A stretch of DNA of 64,000 bases from Aureivirga marina (GCF_015767265.1 NZ_JADPIB010000003.1:124001-188000), one strand, 5' to 3'; positions 17,107 through 26,346 are shown, counted from the first letter of the stretch. Notes: generated by a model not told the origin, from the sequence alone. A program made the numbers and translations.

Positions 17107-18520
17107 CTGTTTTAAATGTATTTTCTAGTTTTAAAATATCTTCCAATAAAATTTCTAAATGTTTTAATTCTGTAAATGGATTCATCAAAGTTAATCGTAA
17201 ATAAACTTTTCCATTTAAAGTTGTTTGAACAATATAGAAATCGCCATTTTCAATTAATTTTTGTCGAATTTTTGAATGTATATTATTTTGTTCTTGAATG
17301 TCTAAATCAGAAATTAATTTAAAACATAAAATGTTCGATTTTGGAGTAACAGGAAGTTCAAAATTTGGATGTTTTTCGATAAGTTTTGCAAATTCTAAAG
17401 TAGTATCATGCGTTTTATCAATAAATTCTTCAAAAACTTCATATCCATATTCTTGAACAATACTCATGAATTTTACACTCATCATATATTTTGTACATTC
17501 AAAAGTTCTTTTAGCAAGATTAAACCAATCTTCATCTTCATGTTTTTCCCATAAATATTGAGCTTTCTGATGAAATGTTTGATACGAATGTTTTTTGTTT
17601 TTAAACATCACAATGGTTGCCAAAGCAGGAGTCATCATCATTTTGTGTAAGTCAATAATTACAGAATCTGCTTTTTCAACACCATCCAAAAGATGTTTAT
17701 ATTTTTCAGAAAAAACAACTGCTCCGCCATGCGCTCCATCGATATGAAACCAGATGTTTTTTTCTTTTGCAAAAGTAGAAATAGCATGTAAATCATCATA
17801 ACTTCCAGTTGAAGTTGAACAAGCACTACCAACAATTGCAATTACTTTTAAATTTTTTTCTTGTGCTTTTTGAAATTCATTTTCCAAACAAGAAATATCC
17901 ATTTCAAATTTTTCATTACTCGGAATTTTTATAATTCCTTGCTCTCCTAATCCCATAATTCTTGCGGCACGATCAATGCAATAATGAGCTTGTTCAGAAA
18001 CCATAATCGCATAATTTTCAGAATTTCCATTTTTCCAAACATCTTTTTCTGATTTTTCTTGTCTTGCTGCAAGCAAAGCTGTTAAACTAGCCAAAGTTCC
18101 ACCAGAAGTTAAAAATCCGTCTGCATTTTTTGAGAAATTTAATTTTTCAGCAAATTTTTCAGCGATAATTTTTTCTAAAGCTGTTGCTGTACTTCCCATT
18201 TCATAAATTGCCATTCCGTTGTTTAAAGTAGAAGTTAACATACTTGTAATTGCAGAAAATGGAGCAATTGCAGAAACTTGATGTCCAATATATTTTGGAT
18301 TATGAAGATGTATAGAATTTTCTGTAACATCTTTTAAAAAATCAATTCCATTTTTATTGTAATTTTTCCAATATTCTAGCTGATTTTCTGGTTTTTTATA
18401 TTGAATTACTTTATTTTTTTCTTCTAAAGAATCTTGAAGAAAATCAGCGATGAAATCAACCATTTCATGTCCTTTTTCTCTAAAATCTTCCGTGTTATAA
18501 GCTTGTTTTATTTTTTCCAA
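17093..18520 (-). CDS. Group II pyridoxal-dependent decarboxylase
   Basis: PLP decarboxylase of 475 aa in the aromatic amino acid / diaminobutyrate decarboxylase group. PLP lysine is K293 in DLHKMM; 'HIDGAHGG' (about 248) and 'VGSACSTSTGSYDDL' (about 219) are the cofactor-binding and substrate-loop motifs; 'SGGTLASLTALLAAR' (about 129) binds phosphate. It would make an amine from an L-amino acid; which one (DOPA/tryptophan, glutamate, diaminobutyrate) cannot be read with confidence. Monocistronic on the minus strand. Confidence 0.9.
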   Translation of the reverse strand: MEKIKQAYNTEDFREKGHEMVDFIADFLQDSLEEKNKVIQYKKPENQLEYWKNYNKNGIDFLKDVTENSIHLHNPKYIGHQVSAIAPFSAITSMLTSTLNNGMAIYEMGSTATALEKIIAEKFAEKLNFSKNADGFLTSGGTLASLTALLAARQEKSEKDVWKNGNSENYAIMVSEQAHYCIDRAARIMGLGEQGIIKIPSNEKFEMDISCLENEFQKAQEKNLKVIAIVGSACSTSTGSYDDLHAISTFAKEKNIWFHIDGAHGGAVVFSEKYKHLLDGVEKADSVIIDLHKMMMTPALATIVMFKNKKHSYQTFHQKAQYLWEKHEDEDWFNLAKRTFECTKYMMSVKFMSIVQEYGYEVFEEFIDKTHDTTLEFAKLIEKHPNFELPVTPKSNILCFKLISDLDIQEQNNIHSKIRQKLIENGDFYIVQTTLNGKVYLRLTLMNPFTELKHLEILLEDILKLENTFKTEKAH

Positions 18521-18682
18521 TTCTATGTAGTTTTATAATTAATTGATTGGACGAACTTACATAGAATTTTTTACGTTTTTTTCATTCTAATGTGGTTTTA
18601 AGGCTTTTTTATCATTTTGTACAAAGAAAAATCTTAAAAATAATGGTAATTTAAAAAGTGAAAATTTTTAAAATGACATATT

Positions 18683-19303
18683 TTGTTTGATTTTGTTAAT
18701 TTTTCTGCTTTTCTGACAACGTCTTTGGTTTTGATTATTACGCCAGGTGTTGGATTTGTTTATGTAGTTACAAAAGGAATTTTGACAAACAAATGGGAAG
18801 CTTTTAAAGTTTCATTGGGAATTGTAACATTACTTTTAATTGACACTGTAATAAGTGCAATTGGCGTTGCTTATGTCATTAATTCTTCCAAAATTTTATA
18901 TAATATTCTAAAATATTTAGGAATTATTTATCTGCTTTATCTTGGAATAACTACGATTATAAATTATAAAAAGAAACCTTCTAAAAAGAAATTTAAACGC
19001 TATGATAAATCTTTTATGCAAGGATTTATTATTGCAATTACAGATCCACAAGCAATTGCTTTTTTTGTAATTGTAATTCCTCATTTTATTCCTGATAATA
19101 CCAAACATCATGTTGTGGATGCTTTGATTCTTGGAGGAGTTTTTTCATTGATTTCATTGATTTGGCTTTCTATTGTTTCAGTTTTGACAGGAAGTTTAGG
19201 AAAACGAATGGAAAACAATAAATATTTCCATAGAACAACAAAAATTCTTAGTGGAATTGTCTTAATCGCTTTAGCTATAGATATCTTTTTTACACGATCT
19301 TAA
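18683..19303 (+). CDS. LysE family amino acid exporter, TTG start
   Basis: Six-helix exporter of the LysE/RhtB superfamily, 206 aa. The N-terminal 'FLTTSLVLIITPGVGFVYVVTKG' contains the family's PG motif, and helix lengths fit. The reading frame has no ATG near the expected N-terminus: an in-frame TGA lies at 18674-18676, so translation must start at TTG 18683 (or ATT 18680), and the product then aligns with the normal family start MFDF. A start at ATG 18673 in another frame ends after five codons and overlaps. Next gene follows after 10 bases. Confidence 0.87.
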   Translation: MFDFVNFSAFLTTSLVLIITPGVGFVYVVTKGILTNKWEAFKVSLGIVTLLLIDTVISAIGVAYVINSSKILYNILKYLGIIYLLYLGITTIINYKKKPSKKKFKRYDKSFMQGFIIAITDPQAIAFFVIVIPHFIPDNTKHHVVDALILGGVFSLISLIWLSIVSVLTGSLGKRMENNKYFHRTTKILSGIVLIALAIDIFFTRS

Positions 19304-19313
19304 ATAAACTATT

Positions 19314-20030
19314 ATGAAAAAAACACTACTTCTTATTCTCATTTTTAGCTTATTTTCTATTAATAATTATGCTTTTCATTTTAAAACTATAGATACTATT
19401 CCAAAGAAAGAATATAAATATTATCATTTTGATGATCGCTCAGATAATGCAATTACAATCGGATTTGGAATGCATAATGTGATAGAAAATCGGAATTTTT
19501 CCACTTTAAATGATTCTGAATTTAAATTTTGGAGATCTACTTTTTTAGAAATTGGATTTATTCGAGATTTTCGATTGATTGAAAATAGTTATTTATTGGA
19601 TTTTCGATATGGATTTTCTTTTACTTGGAATAATTTATATGCGGATAATGGAAAATATTTTGTTAGAAATAATGGAAATACAACTTTAGAAAATTATGAT
19701 GGAAATCTAAAATCTGCACTTTTTAAAATTGTTCGATTCGAAATTCCAATTTTTTTAGAATTTAATATTTATAACTATGAAATAGGATTTGGAATGTATG
19801 GAGGAGCGAAACTAAGTTCTAAACAATGCTTAAAATACATTTCACCCGACGGAACAAAACACAAGGATAAAGTCAAGAATGAGTTTGGTGTTACTGACTT
19901 TAACTATGGTTTCTCAACATATTTAGGATATAAAAGTTATTATATCTATCTGAAATACAGTCCAACACCAATTTTTAGGAATTCTGATTTATCAAGTTTG
20001 TTTTTAGGATTAAAATTTGATTTACATTAA
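19314..20030 (+). CDS. Outer-membrane beta-barrel-like protein
   Basis: Secreted 238-aa protein. Residues 1-21 form a Sec signal. The rest has alternating hydrophobic/polar strands with many aromatic residues and ends in an aromatic-rich pattern ('YIYLKYSP...SSLFLGLKFDLH') typical of small outer-membrane barrels (OmpA/PorT-like) in Bacteroidota. It contains no known catalytic motif. It lies 10 bases after the LysE exporter and probably shares its transcript, though a functional link is not evident. Confidence 0.7.
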   Translation: MKKTLLLILIFSLFSINNYAFHFKTIDTIPKKEYKYYHFDDRSDNAITIGFGMHNVIENRNFSTLNDSEFKFWRSTFLEIGFIRDFRLIENSYLLDFRYGFSFTWNNLYADNGKYFVRNNGNTTLENYDGNLKSALFKIVRFEIPIFLEFNIYNYEIGFGMYGGAKLSSKQCLKYISPDGTKHKDKVKNEFGVTDFNYGFSTYLGYKSYYIYLKYSPTPIFRNSDLSSLFLGLKFDLH

Positions 20031-20082
20031 CCGTATAAAATGTTAAAATAAAATATAAAGTGTTAAAAATCAGATAGTTATA

Positions 20083-20112
20083 TTGTTAATTAAAATTTTT
20101 ATTCTATCTTTA
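20083..20112 (+). promoter_or_regulatory. Promoter of candidate structured RNA
   Basis: TTG (20083-20085), 19 bases, then TATCTTTA (20105-20112), one base off TAnnTTTG. Spacing is ideal for the Bacteroidota promoter pattern TTG-N17-23-TAnnTTTG. The predicted start is near 20119. Confidence 0.6.
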
Positions 20113-20118
20113 AAATAG

Positions 20119-20346
20119 AGAGATAGGAAAACTATTAGAGAGTAGTTTTAAAATGTATGAGGGGAGAATTCATACAAAATGCTGTTTTGAAGCTGCAATG
20201 TTTGAGGGGAAAATAAATGAAGAAGGAGCAGCTCAAAATGGCTTTTTAAAAGAAGAGAAAAAGTTTGATGATTAAATAATGTTTTTTTAGTTTTTGTTAA
20301 TTGATTTGAAAAGAGACTAATTCGCCTGAAATAGTCTCTTTTTTTG
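20119..20346 (+). ncRNA. Candidate structured RNA with three stem-loops and terminator
   Basis: Independent unit: promoter at 20083-20112, terminator at 20310-20346. Three helices are visible. Helix 1: AAAACTA (20128-20134) with TAGTTTT (20143-20149). Helix 2: TGTATGA (20154-20160) with TCATACA (20170-20176), loop GGGGAGAAT. Helix 3: GCTGTTTTG-A-AGCTGC (20181-20196) with GCAGCT-CAAAATGGC (20228-20242), 15 pairs with one bulged A, closing an apical part that again holds GAGGGGA. The loops of helices 2 and 3 thus display the same GAGGGGA(R)AAT motif. A 40-codon open frame (ATG 20153, stop 20275) covers the same bases, so a small protein is the rival reading. Not matched to any named RNA family by me. 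Confidence 0.6.
20310..20346 (+). terminator. Terminator of candidate structured RNA
   Basis: AAAGAGACTA / TAGTCTCTTT (20310-20319, 20332-20341) and a T run. Confidence 0.85.
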
Positions 20347-20364
20347 TGTTTTTAAATTAAAATT

Positions 20365-23300
20365 TTATAGTTTTTTTCTATTGTCATTTGAATTTCGATC
20401 AATTAATTTATAATAAGGATCTACACCAACTTCTTTTGGCTCTTCATCAACAATAATAGAAATTGTATTGAAAATTTTATCAATTTTATGCTTTTTTAAA
20501 TACAATTCTTTTTCTTTCGTTTTTCCATTTTTATCTGTTTCTCCAAAAATTCCGATTTCTACATAATCAGCTAATGGAGCAGAATAAACAGTTCTTTTAC
20601 TTCCTTCTTTTTTATAAGAAAGTGTATCTGATTCTTGGAAATTATAATAAACTTTTCCTTCGTCATTATAGCGAGATTTCGCAACTTCAAATTCAATATC
20701 TACTTTGTATTTTCCATTTTCTAATTTTTCTGACGAAACAGAAGAGATTCTATTCTGATACAAAGTAACAGTTCTAAACATGTCATCAATCACATATTTT
20801 AAAGAATCTGGAGTTACTTCTTCAATATAAGAAACCATTTCTTCCGAAGTTGTATAAGGTGCAGATTGGAACTTAACTTTTTCTACATATCGTTTTAAAG
20901 CATTATTTAAATTCTTTTCTCCAATATAATCACTCAAAGCAAAGAAAACCAAAGAACCTTTTTGATAACGAACATATCCTTGTCCATCATTATACATTAA
21001 AGGTTTTTCTCTTTTTGTTTCAAAAGCTCTTCTTTCAGTATATTTATCCAAAGCATCTTTCAAGAAAACTTGCATTTTTTGTTTATCATAAGTTTTCTCT
21101 AAAACTTTCAAAGAAACATATTCTGATAAACTTTCTGAAAGCATTGTAGCTCCTAAAACATCCGCTCCAATTACTTGATGCGCCCACCATTGATGTGCAA
21201 TTTCATGAGCTGTAATTGCAAAAGGATAATCTAAAGATTCATCATCTTCATCTTTTACTTCTGCAATAAATCCAACACTTTCTGAATAAGGAATTGTATT
21301 TGGGAATGATTGTGCAAAAGAACCTTGCGTTAAAGGAAATTCAATAATTCTAGCTTGTTTATGTTGGTAAGGACTAAAATTTTCAATGTTATATTTTAAA
21401 GATTCTTTTAATCCTTTCATCATTCGATTTAAATTGTATTCATGTCCTTTGTGATAATAAATTTCTAAATCAATTCCTTTCCATTTATCTTTTAAAACTT
21501 CATATCTAGCAGAATTAAAAGCATAGAAATTCAAGATTTTATTATCCATTTTATAATGAAAATATCTTCTTCCGTCTTTTATCCATTCTTTTTGTAAATA
21601 TCCTGGAGCAATTGCAATTTGATCTTCTGAAGTACTTACAGTTGCTTCGAAATCAACCCAATCAGCATCGTGTGCAATATATGTATTTCCTAAAGCTGTA
21701 GTATCTGAAGGATGCGGACGTAAATCGTTTTTTGGTAATCCATATTTTTCACGAACTCCGTCATCTGTTAATTCACTATTTTCTGAATAACCAAAAGAAG
21801 GAAAGTGGAAGCTATGGAAAAATGTTCCATTTTCTAAAATTGGAGAACTAGATCTTAAAGCTGTATGTTTTTTATTTGCAATTTCAAAAGTGAAACTTAA
21901 AGAATCATTTGGTTGTAAAGGTTTTTTAAGTTTATAAATATCAAAATTGAAAATTGTATCTTCTGAAACCAAGTTATTTTCTTGATCAAAAATAAATGTA
22001 CTTGGATAATCATTATGATTTAAAAAGATAGAATCAATTGGTTGCTCTGTTTTATTGATTAAAATATAGTTTCCTTTTGCTTTAAAATTTCTTTCTTTTG
22101 GGAAAATTTCCATGTCGATATTTACAGAAACAATTCTTGGTTGTGGTACATCTTGGTATTTTTTGTACATTTTTTCCCATTCAACTTGCTGTAATTCTCT
22201 TTCTTTCTGCGTAAATCGTTTGTTTTCAATATTATTTTCATGATATATTTTAAAACCTAATGAAAGAAAAGCAACTATTAAAACACCAAAAGCAAGAGAA
22301 GTTTTTGTTGAAAAGCGTTTTTTTGCAATTGAAAAACGTTCTTTTAAAGAAAAAGTAATTCCTCTTGTCCAGAAAATTCCACTTAAAATTAATAGAGCAA
22401 TTCCTAATAAAGTCCAATAAGATTTATAGATAAAGAAAGGAGAAAGAAATGCTCCATAACCATTCATATCTGAATATTGATAACCTGGGCCTTGATTGTA
22501 TTTAAAAATTGCTTGTTCAACACCAATAAATGATAAATAAGGAATTCCAATATTTAGAATTAATAAAATAAAAAATGCGATATAAGTGTTTTTAAGCATC
22601 GTTTGAAGAAAGAATGCTAGAAATGTCCAAATGATAATAGAAGCGAACTGTAAGATGTAAATATCGAATAAATAATGCCCAATTTCATAATCGTAATAAC
22701 CTCGATATGTTTGAATTGAAATTCCTGCTATAATCACTACAAATAATAAAATTACTTGCATTTTTAAAATTGCAATAAATTTTGAAAGTAATAAAGTCCA
22801 GTTTGGAATTGTCGTACAATCTTCTAAAACATTGATTCCTGCTGTTCTGCTTCTGTGAATTAATAATCCAGAATAAAGGAAAGTTATAATCAATAAAAAG
22901 AATTTAAAAATTCCTCCAGGAATTAATAACATTTGCCAAGTTCTCGGATAAGTATTTGTTCCGAAAATTTCACCAAAAACTGTAGAAGAAATGATTAAAA
23001 ATATAACTCCAACAGCAGCAATAATAATAAATGGCCAACTTTTAATAATATATTTTAATTCGATATTTGAAAATTTCCAACTTGCTTTTAAATTATACCA
23101 AAATGAATAATCGAAAGAAACTTTTGGTAATTGAATTCGCACAATATTTCCAAAATTTTGTTTTACAAAACGAATTCCTTTCTTCTTTTTAATACTAAAA
23201 GAAAAAGCATTTTGATGAAATTCAAATAAACGGAAAGTAGTTGCAAAAATTATGGTAGAAATAGAAATCCAAATCAAACGATTATAAAGAATAATATTAT

Positions 23301-24015
23301 CTAAAGGAATAGGATTAACATTTCGTTCGGCAACTGTCCATTTTTTGATATAATAATTCAAGGCTTCATTTCCGAATGGATCAAAAAGAGCAAGTTTTAA
23401 AATGTCTTTATCTTGATCAAAAACCGCAGAAACTATATCACCAACAAACATTAAAAGAATAATAGCGATAAATCCAGCAGCGATATTTCTAGAAAAAGTG
23501 ACAACTCCAAAAACAATTGCTCCAATGAATAAAATATTTGGTAAAATAAAAACAAAATAAGTTTTTAAATAAGGAAGAATTTGGAAAGAAGTTAAGACTT
23601 TATCATTTGTTCCAGGTAAATTAAATCCTGTGATAATTCCTAGCATTATTGCTAAAATAATGATGCTAACAACAAAAACAGAACTGAAAAATTTCCCGAA
23701 AAGATATTCTGATTTTGTGAAAGGATAAGAATATAAAATACTGTGCATATTCGATTTAAAATCGCGATAAACGGAAGCTCCAATTATCGAAGGAATTAAA
23801 AACCAAATGAAAGTTGAAATTCCATTAAAAATATCATTGATTGCAACAGGAGAGTTCATAATTCTAGTCGTTACAGAACTAGAAGTGATTGATTCAAAAA
23901 TTCCTGCATTTATTGATGAAAATAAAGCAGCCAAGATGAAAAATAACCCAAAAAAGATATAGAAAGTTGGATTTTTGAACCAATATTTTAATTCAAATGT
24001 GAATATTTTAAGCAT
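20365..24015 (-). CDS. ABC-2 permease fused to M1 family aminopeptidase
   Basis: A 1216-aa protein. The first about 580 residues carry two ABC-2 type permease-like membrane blocks (helices near 20-40, 60-80, 105-130, 150-200, then 330-590). From about 620 onward there is an M1 (gluzincin) peptidase: H937-E-x-x-H941 in AHEIAHQWW, a Zn-ligand glutamate E961 twenty residues later, and a beta-rich region before it. The ATP-binding subunit gene follows 18 bases away in the same direction of transcription (upstream). The peptidase faces the periplasm if the topology is standard. Substrate unknown; this fusion is recurrent in Bacteroidota. Confidence 0.9.
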   Translation of the reverse strand: MLKIFTFELKYWFKNPTFYIFFGLFFILAALFSSINAGIFESITSSSVTTRIMNSPVAINDIFNGISTFIWFLIPSIIGASVYRDFKSNMHSILYSYPFTKSEYLFGKFFSSVFVVSIIILAIMLGIITGFNLPGTNDKVLTSFQILPYLKTYFVFILPNILFIGAIVFGVVTFSRNIAAGFIAIILLMFVGDIVSAVFDQDKDILKLALFDPFGNEALNYYIKKWTVAERNVNPIPLDNIILYNRLIWISISTIIFATTFRLFEFHQNAFSFSIKKKKGIRFVKQNFGNIVRIQLPKVSFDYSFWYNLKASWKFSNIELKYIIKSWPFIIIAAVGVIFLIISSTVFGEIFGTNTYPRTWQMLLIPGGIFKFFLLIITFLYSGLLIHRSRTAGINVLEDCTTIPNWTLLLSKFIAILKMQVILLFVVIIAGISIQTYRGYYDYEIGHYLFDIYILQFASIIIWTFLAFFLQTMLKNTYIAFFILLILNIGIPYLSFIGVEQAIFKYNQGPGYQYSDMNGYGAFLSPFFIYKSYWTLLGIALLILSGIFWTRGITFSLKERFSIAKKRFSTKTSLAFGVLIVAFLSLGFKIYHENNIENKRFTQKERELQQVEWEKMYKKYQDVPQPRIVSVNIDMEIFPKERNFKAKGNYILINKTEQPIDSIFLNHNDYPSTFIFDQENNLVSEDTIFNFDIYKLKKPLQPNDSLSFTFEIANKKHTALRSSSPILENGTFFHSFHFPSFGYSENSELTDDGVREKYGLPKNDLRPHPSDTTALGNTYIAHDADWVDFEATVSTSEDQIAIAPGYLQKEWIKDGRRYFHYKMDNKILNFYAFNSARYEVLKDKWKGIDLEIYYHKGHEYNLNRMMKGLKESLKYNIENFSPYQHKQARIIEFPLTQGSFAQSFPNTIPYSESVGFIAEVKDEDDESLDYPFAITAHEIAHQWWAHQVIGADVLGATMLSESLSEYVSLKVLEKTYDKQKMQVFLKDALDKYTERRAFETKREKPLMYNDGQGYVRYQKGSLVFFALSDYIGEKNLNNALKRYVEKVKFQSAPYTTSEEMVSYIEEVTPDSLKYVIDDMFRTVTLYQNRISSVSSEKLENGKYKVDIEFEVAKSRYNDEGKVYYNFQESDTLSYKKEGSKRTVYSAPLADYVEIGIFGETDKNGKTKEKELYLKKHKIDKIFNTISIIVDEEPKEVGVDPYYKLIDRNSNDNRKKL

Positions 24016-24033
24016 GGTTTGTTGAAATATTGG

Positions 24034-24930
24034 TTAAACAATTGTTTGTGATTGTAATTCGTCTTGTTTTAAATATTTGAAATAAACATCATCAAGTTGT
24101 GGTGTGGACATGATAAATTCATTTGCAGGTTTTTGCTCTGAAAGAATTCGAATATTTAAGCTGTTATCTTGATTATAATTTGAAGATAAAATATTATATA
24201 AAGCTTCATTTTCAGACAATTCTTCTCTTGAAATTACTTTTGTCCAGATTTTTCCTTCCAATTCTTTTGTCGCTTCCATTGGCGTTGTATGTTTCAAAAT
24301 TCTTCCACCATTTAAAATTGCCATTTCATTACAAAGCTCTTTTACATCTTCTACAATATGTGTAGAGAAAATTACGGTAGAATTTGTTCCAACTTCTCTT
24401 AAAACATTTAAAAAACGATGTCTTTCCGCTGGATCTAAACCTGCTGTTGGTTCATCCACAATTATTAGCCTTGGATTATTTAAAAGTAATTGAGCAATTC
24501 CAAATCGTTGTTTCATTCCTCCAGAATATCCAGCAACATTTTTCTTACGAACATCATAAAGATTTGTGATTTCTAAGACTTCTTGAATTATTTGTTTTTG
24601 TTCTTTTTTAGAAGAAATTCCTTTTAAAGTTGCAAAATAATAAAGCAAATCTTCAGCACTCATTTTAGGATAAACACCAAATGATTGTGGAAGATAACCT
24701 AGTGTTTTTCGAAGTTCCATTTTATGTTCGAAAATATTATTTCCTTCAAATAAAATTTCTCCAGAATCCGGAGATTGTAAAGTTGCGATTGTTCGCATTA
24801 AGGAAGATTTTCCTGCACCGTTTGGACCTAAAAGTCCGAACATTCCAGTTCCAATTTCAATACTTACATTATCAATGGCTTTCACGCCATTCTTATAGGT
24901 TTTCGTTAGGTTTTTAATAGCTAATTTCAT
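24034..24930 (-). CDS. ABC transporter ATP-binding protein
   Basis: Nucleotide-binding subunit of 298 aa, first gene of a two-gene unit with the permease-peptidase fusion. Walker A GPNGAGKS (35-42), Q-loop Q82, signature YSGGMKQR (135-142), Walker B LIIVDEP (155-161) and the H-loop His in FSTHIVED (about 194) are all intact. The C-terminal about 80 residues have the extra domain seen in ABC-2 exporters of the CcmA/YhaQ type. It should energise the partner permease. Confidence 0.94.
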   Translation of the reverse strand: MKLAIKNLTKTYKNGVKAIDNVSIEIGTGMFGLLGPNGAGKSSLMRTIATLQSPDSGEILFEGNNIFEHKMELRKTLGYLPQSFGVYPKMSAEDLLYYFATLKGISSKKEQKQIIQEVLEITNLYDVRKKNVAGYSGGMKQRFGIAQLLLNNPRLIIVDEPTAGLDPAERHRFLNVLREVGTNSTVIFSTHIVEDVKELCNEMAILNGGRILKHTTPMEATKELEGKIWTKVISREELSENEALYNILSSNYNQDNSLNIRILSEQKPANEFIMSTPQLDDVYFKYLKQDELQSQTIV

Positions 24931-25034
24931 GGATTATTTAATTTTTTATCCATAAGACTATAAATTTTGAAAATTGTTACATAACTTAAAGAGTATTTTA
25001 TTTATTTAATAATCAAAAGAATATTGAAATAATG

Positions 25035-25066
25035 TTGTTTTTAACTAAAAGGTTTATGTACTTTTG
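25035..25066 (+). promoter_or_regulatory. Promoter of small secreted protein gene
   Basis: TTG (25035-25037), 21 bases, then TACTTTTG (25059-25066). Matches the Bacteroidota consensus fully; ATG at 25085 follows 18 bases after the box. It also shows that an earlier in-frame TTG at 25064 is not the start. Confidence 0.7.
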
Positions 25067-25084
25067 CAGCCAAACCCTCGAACT

Positions 25085-25468
25085 ATGAAAAAAAGGTATT
25101 TTATTTTAAGTTTTTTATTTTACATGTTTACACAAGTTTCTTTTTCACAAACTTATGAGTGTAAATTAGTGCGAACGATTAATGATATTGTGGTAGAAGA
25201 GAAGACATTTTATCATGGTTTAAATTCGGAAACTTCTCTAAAATTTCTTGGTGTTACTTATGATTTTAAATTAGAGACACTAAAGGAAGGAAAAGATCTA
25301 GATTTTTATGTTACAATTGAAAAATTAGGTAAAGAAATTATTTACTATACAGAATTTTCATTGGAATCAGAAGAAACTAGTTCGTTTAATTTAGGATTTA
25401 TTTCCAATGGTTTTTCAGGAGAATGTAATTGCGAACTTTTCGTAGAAGAAGAAGCAAAGAAAGAGTAA
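25085..25468 (+). CDS. Small secreted protein of unknown function
   Basis: Hypothetical protein of 127 aa. Residues 1-21 are a Sec signal (FLFYMFTQVSFSQ, cleavage after FSQ). The mature part is mostly beta strand and ends with a CxC pair ('GECNCELF') and a Lys/Glu tail; with the early Cys in TYECKL this could make a disulfide. Not recognised. It has its own consensus promoter and is followed 66 bases later by a lipoprotein gene with a second promoter. Confidence 0.7.
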   Translation: MKKRYFILSFLFYMFTQVSFSQTYECKLVRTINDIVVEEKTFYHGLNSETSLKFLGVTYDFKLETLKEGKDLDFYVTIEKLGKEIIYYTEFSLESEETSSFNLGFISNGFSGECNCELFVEEEAKKE

Positions 25469-25484
25469 TTTCTTAACATTTTTT

Positions 25485-25518
25485 TTGGAAAAATACATGG
25501 ATGAAAGCTTTACTTTTG
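25485..25518 (+). promoter_or_regulatory. Promoter of DUF6503-like lipoprotein gene
   Basis: TTG (25485-25487), 23 bases, TACTTTTG (25511-25518). The ATG follows at 25535. Confidence 0.6.
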
Positions 25519-25534
25519 CCAAAAATACAAGGTA

Positions 25535-26281
25535 ATGAAGACAAATGTAATCATGCTTTTTGTTTTTGGCATTTTTTTTATTTCATGTAAAGAAAACAAA
25601 ACAAAAGAGCTAACAGCTGATGAAATTGTAAATAAAGCAATCGAAAAAGCAGGAGGAGAGAGATATGATAAAATTAATGTAGAATTTACTTTCCGAGATA
25701 AAAAATATACAGCAAAAAGAGATAATGGAATTTTTGAATATTCTCGATTTCAAAAAGATTTTTTAGGTAGAACAATTGAAGATCGATTGACAAATAATGG
25801 CTTTGAAAGAAGAATTGAAAATGAAGTTGTAGAAGTTCCAAAAAAGATGGCTTTTGCATATTCTGAATCTGTTAATTCTGTAATTTATTTTGCATTACTT
25901 CCTTATGGTTTAAATGATAAAGCAGTTCATAAAAAGAAGCTTGAAGATACAACAATAAATTCTAAAAAATATCATAAAATTCAAGTGACATTTTCACAAG
26001 ATGGAGGAGGAACTGATTATGAAGATGTTTATATTTATTACTTTGATAATCAGGTATTTAGTGTTGGTTACTTATCGTATAGCTTTAAGGTTAATGATGG
26101 CGGAGCTAGATTTAGAAAAGCGATAAATTCAAGAGAAATTAATGGAATAAAATTCGTTGATTATTTAAATTATAAACCAAAAAATAAAACATTAGATATA
26201 CAAGATTTTGATGTGAAATTTCAGAAAGATGAATTAGAATTAGTATCAGAAATTAAGCTTGAAAATATTGTTGTAAAATAA
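25535..26281 (+). CDS. Lipoprotein, DUF6503-like
   Basis: Lipoprotein of 248 aa with lipobox FISC at about residue 18. After it comes 'LTADEIVNKAIEKAGGERYDKINVEFTFRDKKYTA', the start pattern of a flavobacterial family of outer-membrane-associated lipoproteins (I recall this as DUF6503, from memory only), which has a LolA/LolB-like half-barrel of long strands: 'DVYIYYFDNQVFSVGYLSYSF' and 'KAINSREINGIKFVDYLNY'. A role in lipid or lipoprotein handling would fit the fold but is not shown. Own promoter and terminator, so monocistronic. Confidence 0.75.
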   Translation: MKTNVIMLFVFGIFFISCKENKTKELTADEIVNKAIEKAGGERYDKINVEFTFRDKKYTAKRDNGIFEYSRFQKDFLGRTIEDRLTNNGFERRIENEVVEVPKKMAFAYSESVNSVIYFALLPYGLNDKAVHKKKLEDTTINSKKYHKIQVTFSQDGGGTDYEDVYIYYFDNQVFSVGYLSYSFKVNDGGARFRKAINSREINGIKFVDYLNYKPKNKTLDIQDFDVKFQKDELELVSEIKLENIVVK

Positions 26282-26303
26282 ATATATTTTAATTTAGTAA
26301 TAC

Positions 26304-26346
26304 AAAAATCCCTGCCAATTGAAATTTAATTGACAGGGATTTTTTT
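26304..26346. terminator. Bidirectional terminator
   Basis: AAAAATCCCTG / CAGGGATTTTT stem, extended by CAATT / AATTG across one mismatch on each side, between convergent genes. Confidence 0.88.

Noticed and set aside
20153-20275. 40-codon frame called as a small protein
   Set aside because: Not excluded, but the ATG lies in a 7-pair stem, no ribosome binding site is visible and the long helix at 20181-20242 is a better explanation; kept as a rival reading in the finding.
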